From contig MFZZ01000009.1 in the NCBI GenBank assembly GCA_001789555.1, forward strand, positions 1,093 through 47,549: DNA of 46,457 nt, in the 5' to 3' direction. A model generated the notes under the pieces. That model was not told the origin of the DNA, did not search any database, and saw only the letters and a program-made list of their open reading frames with translations. The position numbers and the translations under genes are program-made. This document shows, piece by piece, positions 8,230 to 16,353 of the stretch. The stretch is from Candidatus Roizmanbacteria bacterium RIFCSPHIGHO2_12_FULL_38_13. Its GTDB lineage: Bacteria > Patescibacteriota > Microgenomatia > UBA1406 > GWC2-37-13. How positions within the stretch are numbered: the stretch's first letter is position 1; the number at the start of each line of letters is the position of its first letter.

Positions 8230-8238
8230 GTAAAATTT

Positions 8239-8266
8239 ATTTTAACAGAAAAAAAGTGTCTGTCAA
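8239..8266 (-). promoter_or_regulatory. Sigma-70-type promoter of the aro operon
   Basis: Minus strand TTGACA (8261-8266), 16-base spacer, TAAAAT (8239-8244). The -35 is perfect and the -10 differs from consensus by one base. Expected transcript start is about 8232, three bases before the leader-peptide ATG. Confidence 0.82.
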
Positions 8267-8294
8267 CTCTTACAGCGAAAAAGATTTAAGTCTT

Positions 8295-9635
8295 CTATAA
8301 AGCCAAAAACAATCCCGCGCCAATAATTACCAATCCGATGCTGGTCACAAATATCGGCACCATATCGATACCACTGACTGGCGGAGGAGGTGTCGGGGTT
8401 GTTGTCAAAGTAGTATCAACAATTTCTGTAGGCTCCGGTGTTGGCGATTCTTGCCGGGTCGGAGTCAGGGATCCTGTAGGAGTTAGCGATCCCGTCGGAC
8501 TCATTATTGGAGTAACCGAGCCTGACGGAGTTGCGGTTGTAGCTAACACTTGCTCACCGCTTTTAATGATCGTAAAACGTCTTGACATATTTATAGTCTG
8601 GCCTCGCTCGTTCTTGGTGTTTAAGATCAAGGTATATGCTCCGGGACGAAAAGTGGTTTTAGCTTCTATCAGCCAGTTGCCCTCTTGATCGACTTTTACT
8701 TTGCGTGAAAAAACAGGATTAGCGTCAATACTCACGGTCACATACTCATTGGGGATACCCTTGCCATTGATGATCGGAGAGGAGCCGGGAATGACAGCGT
8801 TTTGTTTTGGATAGCGTATTTCTACACGATAACCGGAGTTGTTTGATTTTGTTGGTTTATCGGTCGTGGAAAGTACATTATCGCCCTCTAAAAAAGAATA
8901 ATTTTTACCTATGATAACTGTTTGTGGTAACGGACTGGCTTTCGAAATTGTGGACTTAACGACAGATTGCTGATTTTCAGAATAAACGTTGATTGTTAAA
9001 ATTGTATTTAATTCTACCGTCGATGGGCGCAGTGTCTCCTTTTGGACAATATGCTGCATGGGCACGAGCCATTCGCCCGTTTGACCTGTAGTTGATGCCA
9101 GTGGTACCGCACCTCCTATGTTCACCAAAACTACTGCTTCTTCAAGCGGTTGTCCATCTGGTAAAACGATTGTGCCATATGCAGGTGATAAAGTATTTCC
9201 CGGCAAAGATTCTGGCAGTGTTCGCAGCGTAAACGGTGCACCTGCAGGATCGGATATTAATTCACTATTGCTTATTAATCTATAGTAGTAAAGCGTGTCT
9301 GGTTTTAAATTTTTTAGGACAACATAATGATACAGCCGTTCTTTTCTTTTATCGATATCGCGTTCGTCAACTGCAACTTGATCTAGTTTTGAAGGATTTT
9401 CCCCATAGGTCACCCAGCCCTGATCGACAGTCGGCACCTCCCAGAATACACCCGATTGTTGTGGTAATACGTTGACTACCTGATGTTTTGAGACTGTTTG
9501 TTTGGAGGCTCTCGTAAACTTCACACTCGAGCTATAGTAAACAATTACTGCCGAAACAGCAACGATCACCGCAGCAATAACCATGTACCTTGACGGTCTT
9601 GATTGAGATTGAAAATAAAGATCACTATATGACAT
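8295..9635 (-). CDS. Membrane-anchored surface protein with FnIII-like and Ig-like domains
   Basis: At 446 residues it is not recognised as a named family. It has an N-terminal transmembrane helix (about 18-36, YMVIAAVIVAVSAVIVYY). A fibronectin type III-like module follows (residues about 55-140, ending LKNLKPDTLYYYRLIS). Then comes a carboxypeptidase-regulatory-like stretch, and an Ig-like domain near 275-365 (PGSSPIINGKGIPNEYVTVSI). After this come a Ser/Thr/Pro-rich linker with repeated SPTGSLTPTGSLTPT units and a C-terminal hydrophobic helix (MVPIFVTSIGLVIIGAGLFLAL). It sits 3 bases after the small membrane ORF, so it is the last gene of the rpsT-pilN-pilO group. A surface or pilus-associated role is likely. 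Confidence 0.82.
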   Translation of the reverse strand: MSYSDLYFQSQSRPSRYMVIAAVIVAVSAVIVYYSSSVKFTRASKQTVSKHQVVNVLPQQSGVFWEVPTVDQGWVTYGENPSKLDQVAVDERDIDKRKERLYHYVVLKNLKPDTLYYYRLISNSELISDPAGAPFTLRTLPESLPGNTLSPAYGTIVLPDGQPLEEAVVLVNIGGAVPLASTTGQTGEWLVPMQHIVQKETLRPSTVELNTILTINVYSENQQSVVKSTISKASPLPQTVIIGKNYSFLEGDNVLSTTDKPTKSNNSGYRVEIRYPKQNAVIPGSSPIINGKGIPNEYVTVSIDANPVFSRKVKVDQEGNWLIEAKTTFRPGAYTLILNTKNERGQTINMSRRFTIIKSGEQVLATTATPSGSVTPIMSPTGSLTPTGSLTPTRQESPTPEPTEIVDTTLTTTPTPPPPVSGIDMVPIFVTSIGLVIIGAGLFLAL

Positions 9636-9638
9636 ATT

Positions 9639-9821
9639 TTAGGGTGTTTTTCTTTGCAAAGTTTCTATGACCTTCGTATCAATAGAATAGTCTACCGAAA
9701 ACGACTGAATGTCCCCTTCAGTTGGTGTGCTCTTGTGAATTAGATAAAGTTCAGAAATCACCCATACTATAATGGTAACAAATATTGCGACAGCAATTAG
9801 TAGTAGTTCTTTTTGATTCAT
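9639..9821 (-). CDS. Small single-helix membrane protein of the pilus operon
   Basis: 60 residues with one hydrophobic helix (LLLIAVAIFVTIIVWVISELYLI) and a short polar C-terminal tail. It overlaps the pilO stop by 4 bases (ATGA) and is followed 3 bases later by the FnIII-like protein, so it is very probably translated. Its function is not recognised; position suggests a small inner-membrane partner of the PilN/PilO complex. Confidence 0.7.
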   Translation of the reverse strand: MNQKELLLIAVAIFVTIIVWVISELYLIHKSTPTEGDIQSFSVDYSIDTKVIETLQRKTP

Positions 9822-10396
9822 AGATATAATCCCTTAATCAACATTGTAATTGTAAACTGTTCGACTGTAGCTCCATCTTGAGAATCTTTCGAAATTTCTA
9901 AATTCTCAATAGTCTTGATTCTGCGTTGATCTGTCAGTGCATTCAAAAAATTCTGGAGCCCAAATATATCGCTTTGTGCATTTAAAGTCATATTATATCC
10001 TTTCAAACCCTCCAACTTTTCCTCCGACTTGATTTTGACTTCTTCGACGTTTATAGAATTTAGGATCACTGCCGAGTCTGTAGCACTTTTCCGTAAATCT
10101 TCAAACACCTTGGCTACTGCCGGACTTGCGGGAAGGGCTTCGTCCAACAAGTAAAACTGGTCACGATACTGCTCCACTTTGGTCTGATAGTCGACAATTT
10201 TCTGAATTTCGACCTCGAACTCCTGGCTTTTGAGCTTCAGGTCTTGAAGTTCTTTTTGTAGGTTAAATGCCGTCATAAGATTTGGTCTAATCGCAAATAC
10301 CAAAAAGAACGCGAAGATAATGAAAAAAAAGATGTTGTAAGAATAGTTTTGAATTTTTTGATCCTTTAGCTGATCAAGTATTTTCTTGCTGTCCAT
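9818..10396 (-). CDS. pilO: Type IV pilus assembly protein PilO-like
   Basis: 192 residues: short cytoplasmic N-terminus, one membrane helix (NIFFFIIFAFFLVFAI), a coiled-coil segment (LQKELQDLKLKSQEFEVEIQKIVDYQTKV), then a ferredoxin-like C-terminal domain (GYNMTLNAQSDIFGLQNFLNALT). This is the PilO plan: an inner-membrane alignment protein that pairs with PilN. It overlaps pilN by 23 bases. No pilM is found beside it, which is unusual for the module. Confidence 0.82.
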   Translation of the reverse strand: MDSKKILDQLKDQKIQNYSYNIFFFIIFAFFLVFAIRPNLMTAFNLQKELQDLKLKSQEFEVEIQKIVDYQTKVEQYRDQFYLLDEALPASPAVAKVFEDLRKSATDSAVILNSINVEEVKIKSEEKLEGLKGYNMTLNAQSDIFGLQNFLNALTDQRRIKTIENLEISKDSQDGATVEQFTITMLIKGLYL

Positions 10397-10922
10397 TTGT
10401 TGGTATAAACTCTGTTAACTCAAGACTAAAATCATAACCAGTTTCGGTTTTGGTTATATTTGTAAGGGTTGTGCTTTTAAATCTTTTATCCTGTTGGAGT
10501 TTTTCATAAAATACCTTGACCGAATCAATGTTGGCTGCCGAACCTTCAAATTGGGTCAATTCGACGCCAAAGGAAATCGAATTAATGGTGAGATCCGAAG
10601 GCAGTGATTGAAAAAAATATGAATAAAGCTGCTGCATTGTAGTTTGTTTTTCATAAAGAGATTTAATATTTTTTATTTTTGTATCAAGCTCTTTTACCTT
10701 TTCAAGAAGGGTGCTGGTGGCATCAACTATCGCTTTTTTTTGCAAAAGAAGATCGCGGGTATCTACAATATCTTGATCCACCTTAAATCTATAAAAAAAA
10801 ACGCAGATCGTAACAAACTGGGTGATGACAAGGATATAGCGTAGATAATGAAGCGAAAAGTAAGTAATTTTGTCTAACGTGCTTTTGTGCTTCTCGGAAA
10901 GCAAATTTAACTGGTATTTCAT
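10374..10922 (-). CDS. pilN: Type IV pilus assembly protein PilN-like
   Basis: 182 residues. The N-terminus MKYQLNLLSEKHK resembles the PilN cytoplasmic INLLP-type peptide that binds PilM. One membrane helix (YILVITQFVTICVFFY), a coiled coil and a periplasmic-type domain (LPSDLTINSISFGVELTQFEG) follow. The start codon overlaps the rpsT stop (TAATG) and the 3' end overlaps pilO. It likely forms the inner-membrane alignment subcomplex with PilO. Confidence 0.82.
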   Translation of the reverse strand: MKYQLNLLSEKHKSTLDKITYFSLHYLRYILVITQFVTICVFFYRFKVDQDIVDTRDLLLQKKAIVDATSTLLEKVKELDTKIKNIKSLYEKQTTMQQLYSYFFQSLPSDLTINSISFGVELTQFEGSAANIDSVKVFYEKLQQDKRFKSTTLTNITKTETGYDFSLELTEFIPTNGQQENT

Positions 10923-11173
10923 TATTTTGACTGACTCAATCTACTAACTCTTCCTTTTAATCTCGCTCCTTTGTTTTTATGGATAACGCGCATTTTAACC
11001 GCCTTGTCGATAACAGAATAGGCTTTCGAGACAGTGGTCTCTACTTTTTTAGTTTTTTTTCCTGCCTTCATATTCTTCATTATATCTTTTATCGCAGTTT
11101 CATATCTTGCATTTCTTGATGCACGCATCACATCTTGGCGCATCTTCTTTTTAGCTGATTTTATTCGTGGCAT
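10922..11173 (-). CDS. rpsT: 30S ribosomal protein S20
   Basis: Small basic 16S-binding protein. Family pattern is MPRIKSAKKKMRQDVMRASRNA then KNKGARLKGRVSRL at the end. I use the ATG at 11171-11173 rather than the upstream GTG in the track, since S20 starts with this peptide. The purine run AAGGGGGG lies upstream. It is followed without gap by pilN, so a ribosomal gene and pilus genes appear cotranscribed. Confidence 0.95.
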   Translation of the reverse strand: MPRIKSAKKKMRQDVMRASRNARYETAIKDIMKNMKAGKKTKKVETTVSKAYSVIDKAVKMRVIHKNKGARLKGRVSRLSQSK

Positions 11174-11240
11174 AATTATCTTCACACCCCCCTTATTTAA
11201 AAACTATTAACTAGTAATCTCTGCAAATAAATATTAAAGC

Positions 11241-11699
11241 TTATACCTTAAACTCTTTCTCTAACAATCTTTTTCCGTATGACCCGCTAAACTTAAACGT
11301 GCCTTTGACGGGTCCTTCAATCGAATGATAACGACAGACTCCAGACGAACAGGTTCCAAAAGTTATATCTTCGGTCACGGTTGATTTTCCATTCACGTCG
11401 ATACTGCCAAAAACTCCTTCAATACTTCCTGAAGTCGTATTGTAAGAAAGCTCGTACTCGATTTTTTTGGTGCCGCTTGGTACTGCGGAAATAGTAATCA
11501 CTGCGTCTTTGTCGCCTTTGACTTGGGCTTTAACCGAAGAATCAACAGTTGGGATCACCTCGACTGGTTCACCAAAAACTGTTTCCTTATCCTCTGCTGT
11601 TTCTGAAGCCTTTCGACCAAAAGTGAAAAAACCAATTATAACAAGAAGCACAACGATTACCCCTGCAACAATGAGATATTGGCGTGGTATTGATTTCAT
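11241..11699 (-). CDS. Membrane-anchored protein of unknown function
   Basis: 152 residues, no family recognised. There is an N-terminal signal-anchor helix (QYLIVAGVIVVLLVIIGFFTFG), an acidic linker, then a probable beta-sandwich domain with two cysteines close together (FGTCSSGVCRYH) that could form a disulfide on the outside. It lies between glyS and rpsT on the same strand. A cell-surface role is inferred only from topology. Confidence 0.7.
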   Translation of the reverse strand: MKSIPRQYLIVAGVIVVLLVIIGFFTFGRKASETAEDKETVFGEPVEVIPTVDSSVKAQVKGDKDAVITISAVPSGTKKIEYELSYNTTSGSIEGVFGSIDVNGKSTVTEDITFGTCSSGVCRYHSIEGPVKGTFKFSGSYGKRLLEKEFKV

Positions 11700-11730
11700 G
11701 GATTAAAAAAAATTTTAACGAATAAAAATA

Positions 11731-13086
11731 CTATAACACTTTTGCAAAATATGAGGAAATTGCATCCAAAGCCAATCGTTCTTGTTTCATCGAGTCTCGA
11801 TGACGTATAGTTACCGTTGCGTCATCAATCGTTTGATAATCGATTGTTATACAATACGGTGTACCGATCTCGTCCTGTCTGCGATACATCTTTCCAATAT
11901 TTCCTGCGTTGTCGTATTCGACAACAAACTCGTGTCTCAAATCATTGTACAAGTTCGCGGCGATTTTTTGAAGCTTTTCATCTTTCTGTAACGGAAAAAT
12001 CGCCGCCTTTATCGGCGCTATTTTAGGATCAAAAGCAAGATAGGTACGCATTTTTCCTTTAATTTCCGAAACACGGTAGGCATTATGTAGGATAACCAAT
12101 ATGAGTCGTGAAAGTCCGAATGTCGGCTCGATAACGTGAGGAATATATGATTCTCCCGATTGTTGATCACGATAGGCAAGATTTACTCCGGAATGTTTCA
12201 TATGATTTGCCAGGTCAAAATCGGTGCGATACGCAACTGCCCAGATCTCTTTCCAGCCAAAAGGAAACTGGTATTCCAGATCTACTGTGCGTGTTGAATA
12301 ATGAGATCGTTCATGCTCCTCATGCTCACGCCAACGCAAACGTTGCTCATCAATACCAAGTATTTTTGCAAATTTTTTGAGCTCCTCCTGCCAATAAGAA
12401 AAAGTTTTTTTCCACTCGTTTTTCCGAATAAAGTACTCAAACTCCATTAAGTCAAACTCGAGTGTTCGAAACACCGCCTGTCCCATGGTAATCTCATTTC
12501 TGAATGCTTTTCCGACTTGAGCGATTCCAAACGGGATCTGCACGCGCATCGTATCTAATACATTTTTGTAGTTTAAAAATATTCCCTGCGCAATTTCACC
12601 CCGCAGGTAAGCTTTTGATTTTGCCTCCTCAACAATACCAATTGAGGTTTCAAAAAGAAGGTTGAATTTCCGAACATCGGTAAAATCGCTTGATCCGCAA
12701 CGCGGACATTTGAGTTTATGTGTTTTTATAATTTCGGTAAGTTTTTCGATAGGAAGTCCCTCGACTTTGGTGTCTGGGAGCTGATCCTCGATGAGATGAT
12801 CGGCGCGAGTGCGAAATTTACATTTTTTACAATCTATAAGAGCGTCGGTAAAACCGGACACATGACCGGACGCTTCCCAGACTTTCGGGTTTAAAAAAAT
12901 GCTGGCCTCTATGCCGACCATGTTTGTGCGAGTTGTGACAAAGAACTTCCACCAAAGATCACGCAGATTGTTTTTTAGTAATGTTCCATAGTGGCCGAAA
13001 TCCCACGTATTGGCGAGACCTCCGTAGATCTCGGATGAAGGATAAAAAAAACCGCGGCGTTTTGCCAAAGATATTATATCGTCCAT
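11731..13086 (-). CDS. glyS: Glycyl-tRNA synthetase, single-chain class II
   Basis: Charges tRNA-Gly. 451 residues of the homodimeric alpha2 type. Features are GGLANTWDFGHYGTLLKNNL near the N-terminus, a zinc-type pair CKKC and CPRCGSSDF, RGEIAQGIF, motif 2 as FGIAQVGKAFRNEIT, motif 3 near EPTFGLSRLIL, and a C-terminal anticodon-binding domain (residues about 350-451). There is no sign of a T-box in the short upstream gap. Confidence 0.95.
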   Translation of the reverse strand: MDDIISLAKRRGFFYPSSEIYGGLANTWDFGHYGTLLKNNLRDLWWKFFVTTRTNMVGIEASIFLNPKVWEASGHVSGFTDALIDCKKCKFRTRADHLIEDQLPDTKVEGLPIEKLTEIIKTHKLKCPRCGSSDFTDVRKFNLLFETSIGIVEEAKSKAYLRGEIAQGIFLNYKNVLDTMRVQIPFGIAQVGKAFRNEITMGQAVFRTLEFDLMEFEYFIRKNEWKKTFSYWQEELKKFAKILGIDEQRLRWREHEEHERSHYSTRTVDLEYQFPFGWKEIWAVAYRTDFDLANHMKHSGVNLAYRDQQSGESYIPHVIEPTFGLSRLILVILHNAYRVSEIKGKMRTYLAFDPKIAPIKAAIFPLQKDEKLQKIAANLYNDLRHEFVVEYDNAGNIGKMYRRQDEIGTPYCITIDYQTIDDATVTIRHRDSMKQERLALDAISSYFAKVL

Positions 13087-13128
13087 ATGTTTATATTCCC
13101 TATCCCCTATGCGCTATTTTCTAATAAG

Positions 13129-13656
13129 CTAAAGTATATCATGATACGGCAGCTTTTCTTCAATATTGTTTTCCACTATTTGCAGCAGCTGCGGCAGTTT
13201 GTGTTTTTGATCACCGTAGCCCAAGATATTTAATGTCTTTTGTAATATCTTTGTGAGTGTCGCCTTAACATGAGCATCCGGCTTTGAAACCTCGATAAAA
13301 AACTTTTTAGTCAGCTTGTAAATTTCGTACTCGTTTTGTTCTTCTGGCAAAAGACGGTCAAGAGTGAATAAATATAAATAGACTGCATCGGACTTGACTT
13401 TATTCCTTACTTTAATAAAGCCGGAGATAAGTTCGGTAGAGCGCAAATACCAGATCTCATGAGATTTTTGCATTTGGATGTTGATAAGATTTCCGGTCTG
13501 TATATGGGCCGCCCTTCGCGAAGTCAGTTTTTTTACGCCTTTTGCAATCGCAGTAATTTTGCCAAAATCCGCAGAAAAAAACGTCACCAAAACGTCTTTA
13601 TGAAGAAGAGATTTTTTCTTGAGTACAAAACCGTCTGTTTTTATCCTGTCGTCCAT
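13129..13656 (-). CDS. recO: DNA repair protein RecO, short form
   Basis: Mediator that helps load RecA on SSB-coated DNA. The N-terminal OB-fold reads TDGFVLKKKSLLHKDVLVTFFSADFGKITAIAKGVKK, a clear RecO pattern. At 175 residues it is shorter than the usual ~240, and the cysteine-bearing C-terminal part of many RecO proteins is missing. It starts 4 bases after the DUF4012 gene stops, so the two are probably cotranscribed. Confidence 0.85.
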   Translation of the reverse strand: MDDRIKTDGFVLKKKSLLHKDVLVTFFSADFGKITAIAKGVKKLTSRRAAHIQTGNLINIQMQKSHEIWYLRSTELISGFIKVRNKVKSDAVYLYLFTLDRLLPEEQNEYEIYKLTKKFFIEVSKPDAHVKATLTKILQKTLNILGYGDQKHKLPQLLQIVENNIEEKLPYHDIL

Positions 13657-13660
13657 GATT

Positions 13661-15568
13661 TTATTTTAGCTCTTTGTCGGTTTTTAGTAGTCCTTCAAAA
13701 GCTGTTTTACCATCGACTTTTACCTCCCAAGTCTGCTTTTCGACACCAGGCTGTTTCTGGATAAGCAGTTTGTAATCTTTGCTACTTATCGAGCTTGGCA
13801 AGGTATACTCAACCGTCACTGTGGCCGAACCTTTTGGATCAACAGTCATAAAACCTTCAAACACGGTTTTTCCAAGTTCGTCATAGGTCAGAGTTTTTGT
13901 TTTTGATCCTTTGAAACTCACAAGTTTCGAACCTTCGGGAACATAGAATCTGATCCAGTTGCGAAGTGTGGCGTTCAGACAGAGTCCGCCTCGTTCCAAA
14001 TTACAATCGGATGGTGGATGTGGATTTTTAAACTGAATTGTCACGGTACGTTTTATCTCACCACCAAGTGTAGTTTCGGAGGTTACTTTTTCATCGATGA
14101 ACATATTGGACTTGGCGCCGGCGAAGTTCACGTTATTTATGTGAATAAAGTCGCCCTCGTAATCACGGATGCGTCCTGCATAGTTTAGTTTGGTTACAGC
14201 CTCTTGAGATGCTTTATCTGTAAAATAAAGCAAGATATGTTTTTCATCAAGATTGGTAAACATTGTCTGCGCAAGCTGTCCCCAGTATTTTGAGGGTGAA
14301 AAACCAACGGCTTTATAAAAAAGTTCAAGCATCAGATTTCCCAGAATCCTTTTGCGATCAACCTTCACATAATTGACCGGTCGATCGACAATGTCAAAAA
14401 GGGTGTAAATAACCTGCGGACAGTCACAGCGTTTATCTTTCTCTGCCGAAAAATTTATGCCGTTGACCTGTGTATCACCGAAAATTTTGAGCATGTCTAC
14501 GAGTACTTTGGAATCCATGGTAATAATCCCGTCGTAATCGATACTATTTCCCGCTTTCGAATAAAGTGACTCAAAAAGCCTGACCGACTCAACAAAGTCG
14601 GGGGAAAGGTTACTGTCACGAATATAAAATCGTGTTACATCTTTGTGATAATCCAGTATCTTTTCAGGTGCTGCCGGATGGGACGCAATGTTATTATCGA
14701 TGTCGTACATATCACTTGATTCTTTGATCGATATCTTACCCTTGTTTATGTTAAAAACGGCATAAAAAGTAAAAAATCCGCCCGTTGCACGGCGCTCGGC
14801 GGTGTTTTGGAACAGGATAAGATAATTCTTTTCTTCCTCTGACCCGAGGATGTTAGGAAGCTGTTTTAAGAAAGGTTTGGAGTCGACAAAAAGTGTCGCC
14901 ATGCCTTCAAATTGGTTTTTAGCTTGCTCCAGATTTTCTCTTATTACATATTTACCTAACTGCTTTGGATAACGTTTTGGATTTATAGTTTCAATGCGTT
15001 TTTCGGCTTCGTCGATGTTTTTGGCCACGCTGTCAATGCGCGTCAACATTTTGTCAAGCGTGAGAACCGCCGTCTGTAGCCTTTCCTCGGCTGATTTTTC
15101 GTAAAAATTTTGCTCACCTTTTTTAAGACCGATAAGATCGGCATAAGGATAGATCGCCGTTATCGACTCGTCCCCTGCTTTGATAATATAACGACCCGCT
15201 TCAACACCATTTTTAAAATCGGAAACGTAAGGAATAAACGTCGCCCAGTAAACACTGCTTGACTCTTTTTCAAATGCCTCATATTTTTTTGATACAACGG
15301 CAATATGTTTTTTGATGAGATCAATGTCGTTTGACTTTATATCCTTTTTAAGAAGCTGCGCCTCTTTGGCAAGCTCCATGCCAGCTGCTCGTATCCGCAT
15401 AACGGGCGAAACTATGAGAAAATATCCGATGACTCCTAAAATTAAGACAACGGCAAGACTTATGCCTCCGATCCGCTTTAATTTCTTTTTATCTCCCTTA
15501 AAAAAATTTGAAAAATTAAAACTGCTTTTTTTTGTTCCCGATTTAAATGTTGACGAAAATTTATACAT
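13661..15568 (-). CDS. DUF4012-family membrane protein
   Basis: 635 residues. Cytoplasmic basic N-terminus, one membrane helix (IGGISLAVVLILGVIGYFLIV), then a large outside region that starts with helical, coiled-coil-like sequence. The core matches the DUF4012 pattern: ILFQNTAERRATGGFFTFYAVFNINKGKI, then TDKASQEAVTKLNYAG further on. This family is frequent in Patescibacteria and Chloroflexi beside polysaccharide genes, as here. Its biochemical role is not known. Confidence 0.85.
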   Translation of the reverse strand: MYKFSSTFKSGTKKSSFNFSNFFKGDKKKLKRIGGISLAVVLILGVIGYFLIVSPVMRIRAAGMELAKEAQLLKKDIKSNDIDLIKKHIAVVSKKYEAFEKESSSVYWATFIPYVSDFKNGVEAGRYIIKAGDESITAIYPYADLIGLKKGEQNFYEKSAEERLQTAVLTLDKMLTRIDSVAKNIDEAEKRIETINPKRYPKQLGKYVIRENLEQAKNQFEGMATLFVDSKPFLKQLPNILGSEEEKNYLILFQNTAERRATGGFFTFYAVFNINKGKISIKESSDMYDIDNNIASHPAAPEKILDYHKDVTRFYIRDSNLSPDFVESVRLFESLYSKAGNSIDYDGIITMDSKVLVDMLKIFGDTQVNGINFSAEKDKRCDCPQVIYTLFDIVDRPVNYVKVDRKRILGNLMLELFYKAVGFSPSKYWGQLAQTMFTNLDEKHILLYFTDKASQEAVTKLNYAGRIRDYEGDFIHINNVNFAGAKSNMFIDEKVTSETTLGGEIKRTVTIQFKNPHPPSDCNLERGGLCLNATLRNWIRFYVPEGSKLVSFKGSKTKTLTYDELGKTVFEGFMTVDPKGSATVTVEYTLPSSISSKDYKLLIQKQPGVEKQTWEVKVDGKTAFEGLLKTDKELK

Positions 15569-15659
15569 ATGAATATCTACTAATAAAAGTTAATGATACC
15601 TGATTTTACCAAACTTTGTAAATATATACTGATAACCCAAATTCCGACAAATGACCACT

Positions 15660-16331
15660 CTAAACTGCTCCCTTTCCGGTCAGCATGACTAGCGGTGTTT
15701 TTAAAATTATCATCAGGTCATTTTTGAGTGAAATTTCATCGACATACATCGAATCCATGACAATTCGCTCGTCAAAATTGATTTCCGACCGACCCGAGAC
15801 CTGCCAAAGTCCGGTTATGCCCGGCTTCACAGACAGTACTTTTTTCATGAGCTTTTGGGTGTGGGGATATGCTCTTTGCTGGTTTTTCAGCTCGTCGGGA
15901 TAATATGCCCTTGGCCCAACCAAACTCATATCGCCCATGAAAACATTGACAAACTGGGGCAACTCGTCAAGTGAGTGTTTGCGTATAAATTTGCCCACCG
16001 TGGTGACTCTGGGGTCGTTATAAAGTTTGTAACTGCCTCTTTTATATTCATAATAAAGTTTTTTAAAACGCGGGTCGGTACGAAGAAGGTTGTGAGCATT
16101 TTCGATCATCGAACGAAACTTGTACATTTTGAATTTTTGGGCTTTTTCACCGATACGTTCCGGCACATCGGCAAATACTGGACCTTTTGAAGTGAGTTTA
16201 ATAAGTATCATGATGATGACGGCCGGAATTGCAAAAATAGCAATAGCAATTAATGACAAGACAATATCCATAACCCGCTTTGTGTACGTTTTATAGATTT
16301 TTCCGTAAACCATTGAGGATTTTTTTGCCAT
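15660..16331 (-). CDS. Undecaprenyl-phosphate sugar (phospho)transferase
   Basis: 223 residues of the bacterial sugar transferase family. One N-terminal membrane helix (VLSLIAIAIFAIPAVIIMILI), then KMYKFRSM, RKHSLDELPQFVNVFMGDMSLVGPRAYYP and KPGITGLWQVSGRSEINFDER. It transfers a sugar phosphate to the lipid carrier, starting a surface polysaccharide repeat. It lies 22 bases after manC, suggesting a shared transcript. The sugar substrate cannot be told. Confidence 0.92.
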   Translation of the reverse strand: MAKKSSMVYGKIYKTYTKRVMDIVLSLIAIAIFAIPAVIIMILIKLTSKGPVFADVPERIGEKAQKFKMYKFRSMIENAHNLLRTDPRFKKLYYEYKRGSYKLYNDPRVTTVGKFIRKHSLDELPQFVNVFMGDMSLVGPRAYYPDELKNQQRAYPHTQKLMKKVLSVKPGITGLWQVSGRSEINFDERIVMDSMYVDEISLKNDLMIILKTPLVMLTGKGAV

Positions 16332-16353
16332 GCAGATATAGTTTCAACGATTA

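Larger units (their letters stand above)
8100..8232 (-). promoter_or_regulatory. Phe/Tyr transcription attenuator of the aro operon
   Basis: Three competing pairings are visible in the transcript. Stem 1:2 is CUUUCCACC (8208-8216) with GGUGGAAAG (8162-8170), nine perfect pairs. The antiterminator 2:3 is GGCGGG (8170-8175) with CCCGCC (8118-8123), extended by UGG:CCA (8166-8168 with 8127-8129). The terminator 3:4 uses CCCGCC with GGCGGG at 8108-8113. A ribosome stalled on the Phe/Tyr codons (8185-8205) would cover segment 1 and free segment 2 to pair with 3. A ribosome reaching the stop codon would cover 2 and allow termination. This is inference from complementarity; no folding energies were computed. 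Confidence 0.85.

Noticed and set aside
8282-8298. Weak AAGACTTAAATCTTTTT palindrome after the 8295 gene
   Set aside because: The stem is very short and AT-only; too weak to call a terminator.
8338-8688. Plus-strand ORF of 116 aa, Val/Gly-rich
   Set aside because: It is the antisense of the Ser/Thr/Pro-rich linker of the 8295 gene; low-complexity repeat creates an open frame.
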